This document shows, piece after piece, positions 1 through 8,740 of a stretch of DNA of 64,000 nt. Numbering within the stretch: position 1 is the first letter of the stretch; the number at the start of each line of letters is the position of its first letter. Made by a program: the position numbers and the translations under genes. The notes under the pieces were generated by a model. The model worked only from the letters and a program-made list of their open reading frames with translations. It made no database searches and was not told the origin of the DNA. Origin of the DNA: Microlunatus endophyticus (GTDB lineage Bacteria; Actinomycetota; Actinomycetes; Propionibacteriales; Propionibacteriaceae); contig NZ_BMMZ01000014.1 in the NCBI RefSeq assembly GCF_014646195.1, forward strand, positions 1-64,000, in the 5' to 3' direction.

Positions 1-297
1 GAGCGGGTGTTTGTGAAGCATCCGGTCAGTGATGACGAGCCGGTGGATAGTGGCGTGCAGTGGTTGACGGTGGTGGCCGACAATGTCGAGGCGGTGATCG
101 GGCAGCCGGCGCCGGAACCGACTGAGTCGGCGATCTGGACGACGATGCCGACGTTGGCCGCTACCGCGGGCGAGTTGGTCAGGCAGCAGGTGATGGGAAC
201 GGAGCTGTTCCGGCTTCTGGATGAGCGGGCCATCAATCTCAATCCCGCGTTGGCCGGTTTGCAGGCGATGTGGTTCAACGACCGGATCGGCCGATGA
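1..297 (+). CDS. Hypothetical protein, 5' end outside window
   Basis: The reading frame is open from base 1, so the start probably lies upstream. A GTG at base 7 would give 96 residues. I do not recognise the sequence and see no membrane segment or motif. Its TGA overlaps the ATG of the next gene (ATGA at 294-297), so it is probably translated together with the ABC transporter pair and may be functionally tied to it, for example as a substrate-related or maturation protein; this is inference only. Confidence 0.55.
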   Translation, partial: ERVFVKHPVSDDEPVDSGVQWLTVVADNVEAVIGQPAPEPTESAIWTTMPTLAATAGELVRQQVMGTELFRLLDERAINLNPALAGLQAMWFNDRIGR

Positions 298-1325
298 CTG
301 GAGCTCCGCATTCGGGCTCACCCTCGGTCTCGCACTCGGCGGTGATCGAAGTAGTTGACCTGACGAAGGTTTACCGAGGGAGGACGCAGCCGGCCAATGA
401 TCACATCAGCCTGAGCGTCGAACGTGGCCAGTTCCTGGGTGTGTTCGGCCCGAACGGGGCAGGCAAAACCACATTGGTCAAGCAGTTGGTCGGCTTGCTG
501 CGGCCGACGTCGGGGGCGATCTTTCTCGACGGCCGGGATGTGGTTGCCGACCCGGGCAGTATCCCGTTGAAGGTTGGCTATTACGGTCAGAAGGTTGCCG
601 CGTTGCGACACCATACGGCTCGCGAGGTGTTGGTGTTCACGGGTTGTCTGCGGGGGCTGAGTGTTGCTGAGGCTCGGTCGCAGGCTGGGCAGGTGATGGA
701 TCGGTTTGGTGTGGGTTCTCATGCGGATCGGCGGTTGAGTCGGCAAAGTGGTGGTGAGCAGCGCCTCGCCGTCTTGTTGAGCACGTTCATCGGCATGCCG
801 GAGATTCTGGTCTTGGATGAACCGACGAACGAACTGGACCCGGCTCGTCGGCGTGAGTTCTGGGATTTCCTCCGCGAGTATGTGCGGGCGCGGGGGGCAA
901 CTGTGGTGTTGACCACTCACAATCTGACCGAGGCAGAGGACGTCATCGACACGGTGGCGTTGATCGACCAGGGTCGGCTGGTCGCCAACGACACCCTCGG
1001 CGCGCTGAAGCGACTCGCCGACGACCGGATCCGGTTAGAGCTCCGTCTGCGACCCGGGATCGATCAGGGTATCGAGCAAGCCCTTCAGACGATGGAAGGC
1101 AGCGTCCATGTCCAGCGTGGCCGGTGGACCATCTTGGCACCTCGGGAGCGCGTCGATCAGTTAATGCGGTTCTTGATCGAATCGATCGGAGGGGAAGGCA
1201 TCGACGACTTTCGCCTCGTCACCCCGTCCCTGGAGGATCTCTATCTTCAACTCACCGCGAACACTCTGCCGCAACAGGCAGAGTTGAGGATCGACCGTGT
1301 TGATCATGCCCAAGCCGATCACTGA
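294..1325 (+). CDS. ABC transporter ATP-binding protein
   Basis: ATPase subunit of an ABC-2 type exporter. Walker A GPNGAGKTT lies at about residues 52-60, the ABC signature appears as QSGGEQ at about 151-156, Walker B is ILVLDEPT at about 171-178, and an H-loop follows (TTHNLTEAED). The ATG at 294 overlaps the stop of the preceding frame, and I prefer it to the ATG at 270. The 3' end overlaps the permease gene by 29 bases. Two-gene exporters of this kind move drugs, peptides or polysaccharides; the substrate cannot be read from the sequence. Confidence 0.93.
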   Translation: MTGAPHSGSPSVSHSAVIEVVDLTKVYRGRTQPANDHISLSVERGQFLGVFGPNGAGKTTLVKQLVGLLRPTSGAIFLDGRDVVADPGSIPLKVGYYGQKVAALRHHTAREVLVFTGCLRGLSVAEARSQAGQVMDRFGVGSHADRRLSRQSGGEQRLAVLLSTFIGMPEILVLDEPTNELDPARRREFWDFLREYVRARGATVVLTTHNLTEAEDVIDTVALIDQGRLVANDTLGALKRLADDRIRLELRLRPGIDQGIEQALQTMEGSVHVQRGRWTILAPRERVDQLMRFLIESIGGEGIDDFRLVTPSLEDLYLQLTANTLPQQAELRIDRVDHAQADH

Positions 1326-2043
1326 CTTCTGGTGGCTGCTGTGCAGTCAACTCCTGGTCCTTCGGGACCAGTGGTACTGGTATCTGGTCCAAGCCTCGTT
1401 CGTACCGGTCAGCATGCTGATCTTCTTGTGGTTGTTAACCGGTCGTCACGATCCGAGCGTGATGCCGGTCTTCGTGATCGGCAGCCTGGTCAGTGGCCTG
1501 AGCTTTGGTGGCATGCTCTCCCTCGGCCAAGAACTCGGCGGAATGAAGGACCAGAACGCGTTTGAACACTACGCGGCCCTGCCAATATCCAAACCGGCAT
1601 TCGTGGCAGCGATCGCCACCCGCGGGATGCTGCTGGCCCTGCCGTCAGCGATCGTGATGCTGACGATTGGGGTGGCCGCCTTCCAGATGACCGTCACCGC
1701 CCCGATGATCGTGATCATGGTCATCTCTGCCTATGCCCTCGCCGGGTTCGGCGCGATCATCGGTTTCGTCAGCCCTAACGCGCAGGTATCGAGTCTGGTC
1801 ACCCAGATCCTGCAAACGATCATCCTGAACTTCGGGCCCGTCTACATCACGATGACCGACCTACCCACAGCGCTGCGCTGGATCGCTCGGCTGTGGCCGA
1901 CGACCTACTCAGCCGAGGCCCTCCGGCAGGCTGCTCAACAGCAACCACTGGCCGAGCTCTCAATCCCAGTCGGGATACTGCTCGGATTTGTCGTCGCGTC
2001 ACTGATCATCGTGCCGATGCGCCTCAGCTGGCGACACCGATGA
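1297..2043 (+). CDS. ABC-2 type permease
   Basis: Membrane subunit partnering the ATPase just upstream. The roughly 248-residue protein has about six hydrophobic segments and the ABC-2 layout: a short cytoplasmic N-terminus, a polar stretch GMKDQNAFEHYAALP after the second segment, and a C-terminal pair of segments. Possible starts are GTG 1297, TTG 1300 and ATG 1306. A GAGG-like ribosome site ends about six bases before 1297. The overlap with the ATPase gene indicates one operon. It is probably an exporter; the substrate is unknown. Confidence 0.88.
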   Translation: MLIMPKPITDFWWLLCSQLLVLRDQWYWYLVQASFVPVSMLIFLWLLTGRHDPSVMPVFVIGSLVSGLSFGGMLSLGQELGGMKDQNAFEHYAALPISKPAFVAAIATRGMLLALPSAIVMLTIGVAAFQMTVTAPMIVIMVISAYALAGFGAIIGFVSPNAQVSSLVTQILQTIILNFGPVYITMTDLPTALRWIARLWPTTYSAEALRQAAQQQPLAELSIPVGILLGFVVASLIIVPMRLSWRHR

Positions 2044-2140
2044 CCAGGCCCACACGTCACGAGACGCCCCAGGCACTATCCGGTTGATCATCAGGCGTGC
2101 CCAGCCACCGAGGAGGACCGGCACCAGTAAGCACGCGAGC

Positions 2141-2240
2141 TGCCCGGTGAGGGGACCTTCCCGCTGAATCACCGGGCACCTAGCGATCCCACGTGGGCCT
2201 GCCCGGTGCAGGATCCCGAGTGAAACAGGGCTGACCGCCG
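2141..2240. repeat. Intergenic palindromic repeat, copy 1
   Basis: A perfect 10-base inverted repeat, TGCCCGGTGA (2141-2150) and TCACCGGGCA (2169-2178), encloses an 18-base loop containing GGGACCTTC. It is followed by a second module TGCCCGGTGCAGGATCC around 2199-2215. It is the cleanest hairpin of a family also seen at 2740, 4792, 7580 and 12644. Confidence 0.8.
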
Positions 2241-2249
2241 AAGACAGTC

Positions 2250-2708
2250 ATGGCAGACTCCTCGCCTATGGCGGCGGACTGTGTCTTCTGCTCGTTGCTC
2301 AATGGCGATGGGTCGGCCGATTGGGTGTGGCGGGGGCCCTTGGCTTCGGCGTTGCTGCCGCGGCGGTACGGGTGGTTGGCGCCCGGGCACACGCTGGTTA
2401 TCTCGAATGAGCACGCGGTCGGGGTGCAGGACGTCTCATCCGACTGTCTGCAGGAGGTAGCTCTTCTGGTTCAGCGGGTCGCGCAGCAGATGGCGGCGAC
2501 GATCGGTGCGCAGGGGGTTAACGTGCTCAACGCCAGTGGACAGAACTCTGACCAGTCGGTCGACCACCTCCATTTTCATGTGGTGCCTCGGTGGGCCGAC
2601 GATGGGCTCGACACCTGGGTCCATGGCAAGTCGAGTCATGTGCTTGGCGCCGGCTGGTTGGACGACCTCCGCGCAGGACTGTTGTCGACCGGCTCCGATT
2701 CCAGGTGA
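2250..2708 (+). CDS. HIT family hydrolase
   Basis: Histidine-triad protein of 152 residues. HIT proteins hydrolyse or transfer nucleotidyl groups on phosphoramidate or dinucleotide substrates. The catalytic signature HLHFHVV is at residues 106-112, with the usual upstream serine/glutamine-rich strand (SGQNSDQSVDH). CVFC near the N-terminus (11-14) matches the partial zinc site found in many HIT members. It stands alone, with palindromic repeats on both sides. The exact substrate is unknown. Confidence 0.9.
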   Translation: MADSSPMAADCVFCSLLNGDGSADWVWRGPLASALLPRRYGWLAPGHTLVISNEHAVGVQDVSSDCLQEVALLVQRVAQQMAATIGAQGVNVLNASGQNSDQSVDHLHFHVVPRWADDGLDTWVHGKSSHVLGAGWLDDLRAGLLSTGSDSR

Positions 2709-2710
2709 CG

Positions 2711-2880
2711 CCTGCCCGGTCAGCGACCGCCCGCGAAACCGCCCGGTCACCGGACCTTGCCGCGTGATGGACGGGCACCTGGCCCGTCCAGCGGACCCGC
2801 CCGGAACCGGATCGGCTTGCGGCGACGACACCTGATCGTGATCTTGGTGTCTGCAGGGGAACCGCTTATGGCGCGGTGCT
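2711..2880. repeat. Intergenic repeat, copy 2, between convergent genes
   Basis: Mosaic of three family modules: TGCCCGGTCAGCGA (from about 2713), the hairpin-type module 2740-2779 with a degenerate right arm, and GATCTTGGTGTCTGC with GGGAACCGCT (about 2840-2866). The same order of first and second modules recurs near 4735-4833 and 12618-12683. Confidence 0.7.
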
Positions 2881-2904
2881 GAGACTTGGCTGCGGATCCG
2901 GCTG

Positions 2905-3711
2905 TTAGTGCGCGGATAACCGCGGGGTGGCGGGCTTGCCCCAGGTGATGCGGGCACCGGCCGTGAGTTCGAGTCGGTCGCCATCCGTGGTGAGGTCACC
3001 AGTTGTGGCTAGCTGGTGAAGCGTGTTTGTGACCGCGTGATCGAACTCTGCCGCGTCAGCTTCACCCATGTGGGTGCGCGCAAAGCCGCGCTGGGAATGC
3101 CGGGCGTCGAGGTACTCCTCGATAGTCGGCTGCCACGGTACGGGCTCGCACTGCCGTTCGCCAAGAACTGTGAAGAGGCCGCGGCTGGTGAGTTCTTCGA
3201 TGAGGTCGTACGGCTGGAAGTCACGTACTGAGGAGTATCGCTGCCAGAGTGGCAGGAGCGCCTTCCGGAGGACTGATGAGCCGCCCCAGTCGCGCTCGAC
3301 GATCGCGAGCGTTGTGCCGCCCAGGCGGGGCAGGACGACGTCCCAGTCCATCCAGTGCAGACTTTCGCCTGCGGTCGCCAGTGAGTATAGAGGATGGAAC
3401 TCGGCGTGTTCGGCTGCGGCGACTTGCCAGTGGATCGCAACATGGTCGCCGCCGGGCAGTTGCTTACCGCGAGCGACCATTGCGGTCGAGAAATCGACAG
3501 CGTCGACCCGTTCGACATGGGGTGCAATCCGGCGCGCGATGTCACCTGGTCCACAGCCAAGATCGAGAACGGGGCCACCGTTGGCAAGTGCGAGGAGCTG
3601 GTCGATCGCCTCGGCGGGATAGGGCGGCCTTCGGTGGTAGACGGCCGCCACGTCCTCATCCTGGAATCCTTCTGCAACCCGAGTCGACCAGTGCGCTGGT
3701 TTGGTGCCCAT
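2905..3711 (-). CDS. SAM-dependent methyltransferase
   Basis: Class I methyltransferase of about 268 residues, Methyltransf_11/25 type. Motif I VLDLGCGPGD lies near residue 48, followed by an acidic motif II (DAVDFS) and a later ESLHWMDWD segment seen in members that act on small molecules. An ATG at 3720 is possible, but GAAGGA lies at a good distance from the ATG at 3711. It is not coupled to a neighbour. The substrate is unknown. Confidence 0.85.
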   Translation of the reverse strand: MGTKPAHWSTRVAEGFQDEDVAAVYHRRPPYPAEAIDQLLALANGGPVLDLGCGPGDIARRIAPHVERVDAVDFSTAMVARGKQLPGGDHVAIHWQVAAAEHAEFHPLYSLATAGESLHWMDWDVVLPRLGGTTLAIVERDWGGSSVLRKALLPLWQRYSSVRDFQPYDLIEELTSRGLFTVLGERQCEPVPWQPTIEEYLDARHSQRGFARTHMGEADAAEFDHAVTNTLHQLATTGDLTTDGDRLELTAGARITWGKPATPRLSAH

Positions 3712-3850
3712 ACGCTTCATCCTTCACCGACTTCGGCAGCCCGGCGCTGGCGACCGCGGAATTGATCAGCCGATCAGGTCCCTGCCGGGCTGCGATCCAG
3801 CTTAGTCATGCCACTTTCCGTTGAACAACGCAGGAGCAGCTCCTGCGACT

Positions 3851-4576
3851 TCAATCAGCTACTGGGCGAAGCACAAACAGGATGACGCCAAGATACTTGT
3901 CCAACCACTTCTGCTTGTGCGGACACTGGTGGCGGTTTTCAGCGCTGAGCTGCGGTTCGACCGCGTGCTCGACGTGCAGTCCTGCGGCGGCGAAACTGTT
4001 CAGCATGGCCGCGATGGTCTCGGTCGAATGAGTCAGCATCACCTGGTCGTTCCAGCCAGATCGGTAGTAGTACGGGTCGGTCGAGTAGTACTCGACGCCA
4101 AGACTCGTGTCATTGGCTTCGGCTCGTTCCACGGCGAATCGGATCGGATGGGACCGCTGGACGATGATCCGCCCGCCTGGAGCGAGTAGCTGCCGGGCAC
4201 AGCGCAGGGTGTGCACTTGGTCCTTGGCGTAGCTGATCGATTGGAAGAACACAACGAGGTCGTAGCTGTGGCCGAACAATTCGTTGATGGCGTCGAGGTT
4301 GGACAGGTCTGCAGTGATGAGCCGGACGTTGTCCGGTGGGGTAGGGATGAACTGGCCGCTGATGTCGATGCCGGTGACCTCGGCGGCGCCGTGACTGGCC
4401 CAGTGAGCGGCTTTCGCACCGCTGCCGCATCCGACATCAAGGATCCGGAGCCCAGTCGGGTCGCCGAGAAGTTCTTGTTGCGCCGGCCATTCAAGGATGC
4501 GGTCAAGCGAGTCCTCGCGTAACCGGCTGGCCTCGTAGTCGCTAGCGAGGTCCTGCCAGGCCCGCCCAGATGTCAT
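3851..4576 (-). CDS. SAM-dependent methyltransferase
   Basis: Second class I methyltransferase, about 241 residues. Motif I is ILDVGCGSGAK, followed by TGIDIS, and a later segment LLAPGGRIIVQ matches the motif IV/post-IV region. The frame stays open to 4657, but the ATG at 4576 (MTSGRAWQDLAS) begins the conserved part, so I start there. No clear ribosome site precedes it, so the message may be leaderless. It is only weakly similar to the methyltransferase next door, so a recent duplication is unlikely. Confidence 0.85.
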   Translation of the reverse strand: MTSGRAWQDLASDYEASRLREDSLDRILEWPAQQELLGDPTGLRILDVGCGSGAKAAHWASHGAAEVTGIDISGQFIPTPPDNVRLITADLSNLDAINELFGHSYDLVVFFQSISYAKDQVHTLRCARQLLAPGGRIIVQRSHPIRFAVERAEANDTSLGVEYYSTDPYYYRSGWNDQVMLTHSTETIAAMLNSFAAAGLHVEHAVEPQLSAENRHQCPHKQKWLDKYLGVILFVLRPVAD

Positions 4577-4730
4577 AGGCGTGAGGCTATCGAAACGACT
4601 GCTCGACCGCGCTGAGCTCAGTCGACTTTGACGCGGCGCCCAATCTTGACCCGGCAACGCTGCCCCAACTGGGTCGGTGAGGGATGCTGTCGCGTGCTTG
4701 CCGGATACTCCCGGCCGCCATTGAAGCTTC

Positions 4731-5008
4731 TGCCCGGTCAGCGATCGCAGCCGCGCAGTCGCGGTGCTCCGCCCGAGGATCGCCCGCGAGCTGCCCGGTC
4801 ACGGGACCTTGCCGTGTAATCACCGGGGGCACCGGTCCGCCGTTCCAGGCTGCCCGGTCGAGGATCCTCGGTGACACAGCGATTCGACGCTCAGGGGGTG
4901 CCCGGCGAGGTTGCTCGGAGGGCCCGCCACCAGGGACCGCTTGCGGGCGGCGCCCGCTGGTGTCGGCCAGGGAACCCTTGCGGGCGGCGCACTCCGGGGA
5001 CGGTTGTA
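4731..5008. repeat. Intergenic repeat, copy 3, long mosaic
   Basis: The longest mosaic of the repeat family: TGCCCGGTCAGCGATCG (4731 on), hairpin module 4792-4833 with ACCGGG right arm, a GGATCC-CGACGCTCA-TGCCCGGCGAGG module (4861-4915), and two related GGGAACC/CTTGCGGGCGGCGC units (about 4935-4990). It separates divergent genes, which argues against a simple terminator role. Confidence 0.75.
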
Positions 5009-5044
5009 GCAATTCTCTTGCTTGCCAGGATGGGCAGTGGTCGA

Positions 5045-5083
5045 ATGTTGATCATGATGTCCTTGCCGCTGCTGCCCGTCTAG
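5045..5083 (+). CDS. Possible 12-residue leader peptide
   Basis: A short frame from ATG 5045 to TAG 5081-5083 reads MLIMMSLPLLPV and ends three bases before the GTG of the kinase gene. The decayed copy at 47115-47153 keeps the same length, frame, stop and LPLLP core, with two synonymous codon changes (TCC/TCG, TTG/CTT). That conservation suggests it was translated. It could couple or attenuate expression of the kinase gene. No good ribosome site is seen before the ATG. Confidence 0.4.
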   Translation: MLIMMSLPLLPV

Positions 5084-5086
5084 CCC

Positions 5087-6094
5087 GTGAGATTCACGGA
5101 TGGCACGGCCATTGCGGATGCCTTCACGCTGGGCGAGGTGCACAAGTTCACGCACGTGGCTGACGGCATGATGGCCCGGATCTGGCGGCTAGACAGCACG
5201 TCGGGAAGCTACGCAGTCAAGGAGTTCCGGGATTTCGTTGATGTCGACGAGCTGGCGTCCCGGGTCGAGGCGTCGACGCAACTCGCGAACGCAGCACGTG
5301 AGTCAGGGGTTGTCGGCCCTCGGGCAGTTCGGGATTCGGCTGGTGAGCTTGTGGGACGAGTCGGGATCGGCGACGATTCCGACGCTGTCTACGCAAGCGT
5401 TTCCACGTGGATTGATGGTCGCCCGCTGCAGCTGACACGCGACGTGTCTGATGCTGCTGCGTGGCTGGGCAGGATGGCGGCGACGATCGAGTGTGCCCCC
5501 GACCCGCCTGCTGCCCAATCACTTGACCCATGGTTGATGAACTGGCTAACAACGGTGCCGGCGATATTCGAATGGCAGACAGCGCTGGAACAATCTCGGC
5601 GCGCGGACAAGGCGTGGGCCGAGCTGCTTTCGGCTCGGCTCGGTCAGTTGACTCGACTGGCAGAGTCGGTGACGCCAGCGACGGACGCGCGTCAGAGTGT
5701 GCTGCACACGGACATGCAACCGAAGAACGTCCTGGTCACCTCGACAGGGTTCGCATTGCTGGATTGGGACGATGCCGCCCGTTGCTCGGTCGATCGCATC
5801 CTGGCTCGGACGCTCATCGAGTGGTTCACGCCAGGCGGAGTTAGGCCGGACTTGATCACGGGCTTCATGCGTGCCTACCGGGCCGATGGCGGCCGAGGTG
5901 TGATCGAAGACGTTACGGCGTTTGGCTACGCAGTGGCCGCCTTCCTGAACCACCTCTACGAGACTATCCAATCCGAGTTGACCAGCGATCGAGCATCCGG
6001 CGATTCATCCGGAGAGCTTGTCGCAGCCCTGACCCGTCCACTCGATACCTCGACCATGGAAGACGTTCTCGCCGTGGTGCGCGAGATTTCGTGA
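5087..6094 (+). CDS. Aminoglycoside phosphotransferase-family kinase
   Basis: Kinase-like protein of 335 residues (APH/choline kinase fold), phosphorylating a small hydroxylated molecule. Lys45 in YAVKEF fits the ATP-binding lysine. The catalytic loop is HTDMQPKN at residues 207-214, and LLDWDDA at 224-230 provides the metal-binding aspartate. The GTG at 5087 directly follows the stop of a 12-codon leader frame. A decayed paralogue with matching upstream DNA lies at 47.1-47.9 kb. Resistance is possible, but many family members act on metabolites. Confidence 0.85.
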   Translation: MRFTDGTAIADAFTLGEVHKFTHVADGMMARIWRLDSTSGSYAVKEFRDFVDVDELASRVEASTQLANAARESGVVGPRAVRDSAGELVGRVGIGDDSDAVYASVSTWIDGRPLQLTRDVSDAAAWLGRMAATIECAPDPPAAQSLDPWLMNWLTTVPAIFEWQTALEQSRRADKAWAELLSARLGQLTRLAESVTPATDARQSVLHTDMQPKNVLVTSTGFALLDWDDAARCSVDRILARTLIEWFTPGGVRPDLITGFMRAYRADGGRGVIEDVTAFGYAVAAFLNHLYETIQSELTSDRASGDSSGELVAALTRPLDTSTMEDVLAVVREIS

Positions 6095-6372
6095 CTGCCT
6101 CTGGTGGGGAACGCCGGTTGCCCGGTCAACGATCCGGCTCGCGGGCACCGGACGTGACGCGATCATGGTTGCCACGAGTCTTGGGGCGATACCTTGACGA
6201 GGTGACAGCATTCGTCAAGTCGGACAAATTCGACTGCCGCGAGCCGCTTGTCGTTGCAGCGTTCTGGACGAACGGTCAGCCGGTACACCGGACCGCCATG
6301 ATCTGGTCCAGAAGCGCCCCTGCCTCGGAGTGGAACCCAGGCGGGGGCGTTGATCACCACGCTGAAAGCCAA
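6095..6372. repeat. Gene-free stretch with partial repeat copy
   Basis: It carries GGTTGCCCGGTCAACGATCC (about 6117-6136) and GCTCGCGGGCACCGG (about 6137-6151), a partial copy of the intergenic repeat family directly downstream of the kinase gene. The rest to 6372 shows no convincing gene. Confidence 0.5.
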
Positions 6373-7359
6373 TTACGGCTGTCCGAGAGGTGAGTACTGG
6401 TCGAGCACTGCCTTTGCGGTCGAGAATGCCCTTCTCGCATTGGCTGGGATAGCACCACGGTGCGCCGCATCGTTTCTTGGTCCGGCCAACTGGTCTGCGA
6501 CTCGCTTGACGAGGCTCTCATTCCTGGCCCTGTCGTCGATGCTCTCCAGTAACGTGATCAGACCTACGAGTCCGTTTGCATTCTTCGCGATCACTTCTCG
6601 CGCCGATGACCCGATGCCACGGAGCCGGACGTCGAGTGCTCCAGTGAGAGCCACCTCCGTCGCCGTTGCGGCATCAATGACTGCGATCCGGCGATCAGGT
6701 TCACGTTGGCTGCGGAGGAACAGCCCCCATTCCAGCGGTGGCTCTTCTTCGGCATCGGCCCTTGCGAACGCAGAGGCCAGCATCTTTCGATTGAGAGCGC
6801 TCTCTGAGCGGAAAAATGTCGACGCTCCCAAGATCAAAGACCCGCCCCAACCGGAGAGACTCCCTGGCGAAGGCGCGTCAGCGTCGCGCACCTGTCCACG
6901 AGACGTCCTGACGCGAGAGTCGCCGCGCTGAAGGATCGCGCCACTCCACAACTCAGTCCAATCGACCGCGATGCGGTACCAGGCGTCGAAGGCCTCGCGA
7001 AATCGATCCGCAAGATCGAAGAAGGCGACAGCATTGTCGGCATCATCGAAAGTGATGTTGACGGCTATCTGCTCCACCATCCAGGCGACCGCGCAGCCCT
7101 CCTGCCCATCCGGCATCTGCTTGGTGTGGCTGGCGTACCCCCAACCCCATAGGCGGCTCTCGATCGCATCACGCACGATCCCATCGACTGGGCGCGGTTG
7201 ATCGAGAGAGTGCCCCATGCCCGCATTTGGCTTTGGGTCCACCGGGAAAGTCAGTTCAAACGTTGCTCCGCCCGACTGCCCGATGAAAGTCTCACCAAGC
7301 ACGTCTTCTGCGACGAATGCGGCGCTCGGCAATTGGACTACTCCGTCAAAGTGTCTCAC
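6373..7359 (-). CDS. Hypothetical protein with C-terminal HEPN-type motif
   Basis: Protein of 328 residues from a GTG preceded by AGGTCAGGA at suitable spacing. I do not recognise the N-terminal two thirds. Near the C-terminus, in a helical stretch, PRNDAAHRG fits the R-N-x3-H signature of HEPN domains, many of which are RNases in toxin-antitoxin, abortive infection and RNA-processing proteins. No nucleotidyltransferase-like antitoxin is next to it. The HEPN call rests on this motif and helical context only. Confidence 0.6.
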   Translation of the reverse strand: MRHFDGVVQLPSAAFVAEDVLGETFIGQSGGATFELTFPVDPKPNAGMGHSLDQPRPVDGIVRDAIESRLWGWGYASHTKQMPDGQEGCAVAWMVEQIAVNITFDDADNAVAFFDLADRFREAFDAWYRIAVDWTELWSGAILQRGDSRVRTSRGQVRDADAPSPGSLSGWGGSLILGASTFFRSESALNRKMLASAFARADAEEEPPLEWGLFLRSQREPDRRIAVIDAATATEVALTGALDVRLRGIGSSAREVIAKNANGLVGLITLLESIDDRARNESLVKRVADQLAGPRNDAAHRGAIPANARRAFSTAKAVLDQYSPLGQP

Positions 7360-7579
7360 ACCGCAAATCCTGACCTACGGACCCGCATGGTCGATGAGGC
7401 CCCTCCCACGCCGTTCTGGCGAGGGCGGTTCGCCCCTCCGAACGTCCAGTCCGATCCTGGGTATATCGGTTGAGCGGTTGTCTGAGGGGAATGAGTTCTG
7501 CGTCGAGAGGTGAAACCAAACTCCGAGTTCACTGGGCGGCCAGCATCAGGGGATTCCGAGTCGACGATTGTCGGCAACC

Positions 7580-7706
7580 TGCCTGGTGAGGGGACAGTCG
7601 CGTGATCACCGGGACGTCAACTCCGCCGAGGACCTGACCGGAACAGGATTCTCTACGGACGCGATGCGAGTTCACAATCTTGGTATCTGCGCCGGAGTCG
7701 CTGCTA
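7580..7706. repeat. Intergenic repeat, copy 4
   Basis: Hairpin module with arms CCTGGTGA (7582-7589) and TCACCGGG (7606-7613), one G-T pair apart from perfect. It is followed by GACCGGAACAGGAT and then the CAATCTTGGTATCTGC module (about 7674-7690), the same module order as in copy 2 at 2740-2860. It lies between two leftward genes. Confidence 0.65.
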
Positions 7707-7725
7707 GGCAAATCTGCAGGACGAC

Positions 7726-8265
7726 CTATTCGCCCACTTCGCCGTCGATGGCCTCTCTGAGGAGATCCGCATGCCCGACATGGCGGGCGTACTCCTCGAT
7801 CATATGAATGGTGATCCATCGCAGACTCGGCTTCCGTCCGTCAGGCCATGGCTTCACTGCTTGACGATCGAGGCCGCCCTCTGCGAAGGCCTGGGCGGCG
7901 GTAGCCCAGCTCTGCTCGACGCTTTCCTGCCAAAGTGCTAGAAGCTCTTGCGGTTCCTGCCCGGGCGCGGAGTCCCAGTCCCAGTCCGGTGACGTCGACC
8001 AATCGATTCCGGCCCATGGCTCACGCGCTCGCCGACCCTGCAGGCAGGTGCCGAACCAGTCGTCTTCGACGAATGCAAGGTGTTTGATCATTCCCGCTAG
8101 GGTCATCGCAGACGGCGGATGTCGGCGGGCCAGTTGCCGGGCGTTGAGGCCGCTGACCTTCCAGTGGAACGAGCGTTGTAGGTCGAGGAACTCCGTCAGA
8201 GTGGTCCATTCGTCGCCGTCGATCGACGGCTCGCGCCGACCGTGCTCATCGAGTTCATCGGTCAC
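7726..8265 (-). CDS. DinB / DUF664-type protein
   Basis: About 179 residues with the four-helix DinB fold signature. The segment HPPSAMTLAGMIKHL provides the first metal-ligand histidines, and HMIEEYARHVGHADLLRE near the end is typical of DUF664 members, many of which act as thiol-dependent transferases with a divalent metal. The frame extends upstream, but GTG 8265 (or 8274) best fits the conserved start. The start lies beside a short palindrome at 8267-8280. Confidence 0.85.
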   Translation of the reverse strand: MTDELDEHGRREPSIDGDEWTTLTEFLDLQRSFHWKVSGLNARQLARRHPPSAMTLAGMIKHLAFVEDDWFGTCLQGRRAREPWAGIDWSTSPDWDWDSAPGQEPQELLALWQESVEQSWATAAQAFAEGGLDRQAVKPWPDGRKPSLRWITIHMIEEYARHVGHADLLREAIDGEVGE

Positions 8266-8266
8266 A

Positions 8267-8280
8267 GATAGCACGCTATC
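8267..8280. promoter_or_regulatory. Short palindrome at DinB-like gene start
   Basis: GATAGC-AC-GCTATC, a perfect 6-base inverted repeat, lies immediately upstream of the chosen GTG. It could be an operator or chance; no regulator is adjacent. Confidence 0.3.
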
Positions 8281-8305
8281 GGGGGCCAACTGCCGGCTTC
8301 GATAG

Positions 8306-8335
8306 TGCCCGGTCACGGATCCCGTCCGGACAGCT
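8306..8335. repeat. Partial intergenic repeat
   Basis: GTGCCCGGTCACGGATCC and the following bases match the left part of the intergenic repeat family, in the divergent space between the DinB-like and cupin genes. The hairpin right arm is missing. Confidence 0.45.
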
Positions 8336-8379
8336 GACCTGTGGTCGGTCTCGTCAACCCAAGGTGCGAGACTGCGGCG

Positions 8380-8679
8380 ATGCATCGTGTCAGCAAGGTC
8401 AGTCTCGGCGAAGCGCTGACTGTTGTGTCCGGCCCGAATCCGCCGACGTCGGATGGTTTCCGGTCGACACGTGTCCAAGTTCTGCATTGGCGGGTCGACC
8501 GCGAGTTCAGCGATCCGGGGCCTCATCTTCACGAGTCGAGCGATGAGGTGTACGTCGTCTTGGAGGGCTCGATCGACGTGCAGGTCAAGAACGACACGAT
8601 CCTTGTCGGACCAGACGAGGCGCTGGTGGTGGGCGCTGGTGTGGTCCACTCGCTCGTTGCGGTTCAGCACCCGGCTTGA
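8380..8679 (+). CDS. Cupin-domain protein
   Basis: Small single-domain cupin of about 99 residues. The first cupin motif is visible as PHLHESSDEVYVVLEG, giving His-x-His and Glu metal ligands, and the second as HSLVAV near the end with GPDEALVVGAGVVH before it. The ATG at 8380 is chosen over an in-frame GTG at 8341 because the conserved barrel begins soon after it. It diverges from the DinB-like gene. Enzymatic or binding role unknown. Confidence 0.75.
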   Translation: MHRVSKVSLGEALTVVSGPNPPTSDGFRSTRVQVLHWRVDREFSDPGPHLHESSDEVYVVLEGSIDVQVKNDTILVGPDEALVVGAGVVHSLVAVQHPA

Positions 8680-8740
8680 GGTCTGAGTATTCGTGGCCCG
8701 TCGATCGGTGACAAGAGACTCGTTCCGGTCCCAACTGATC

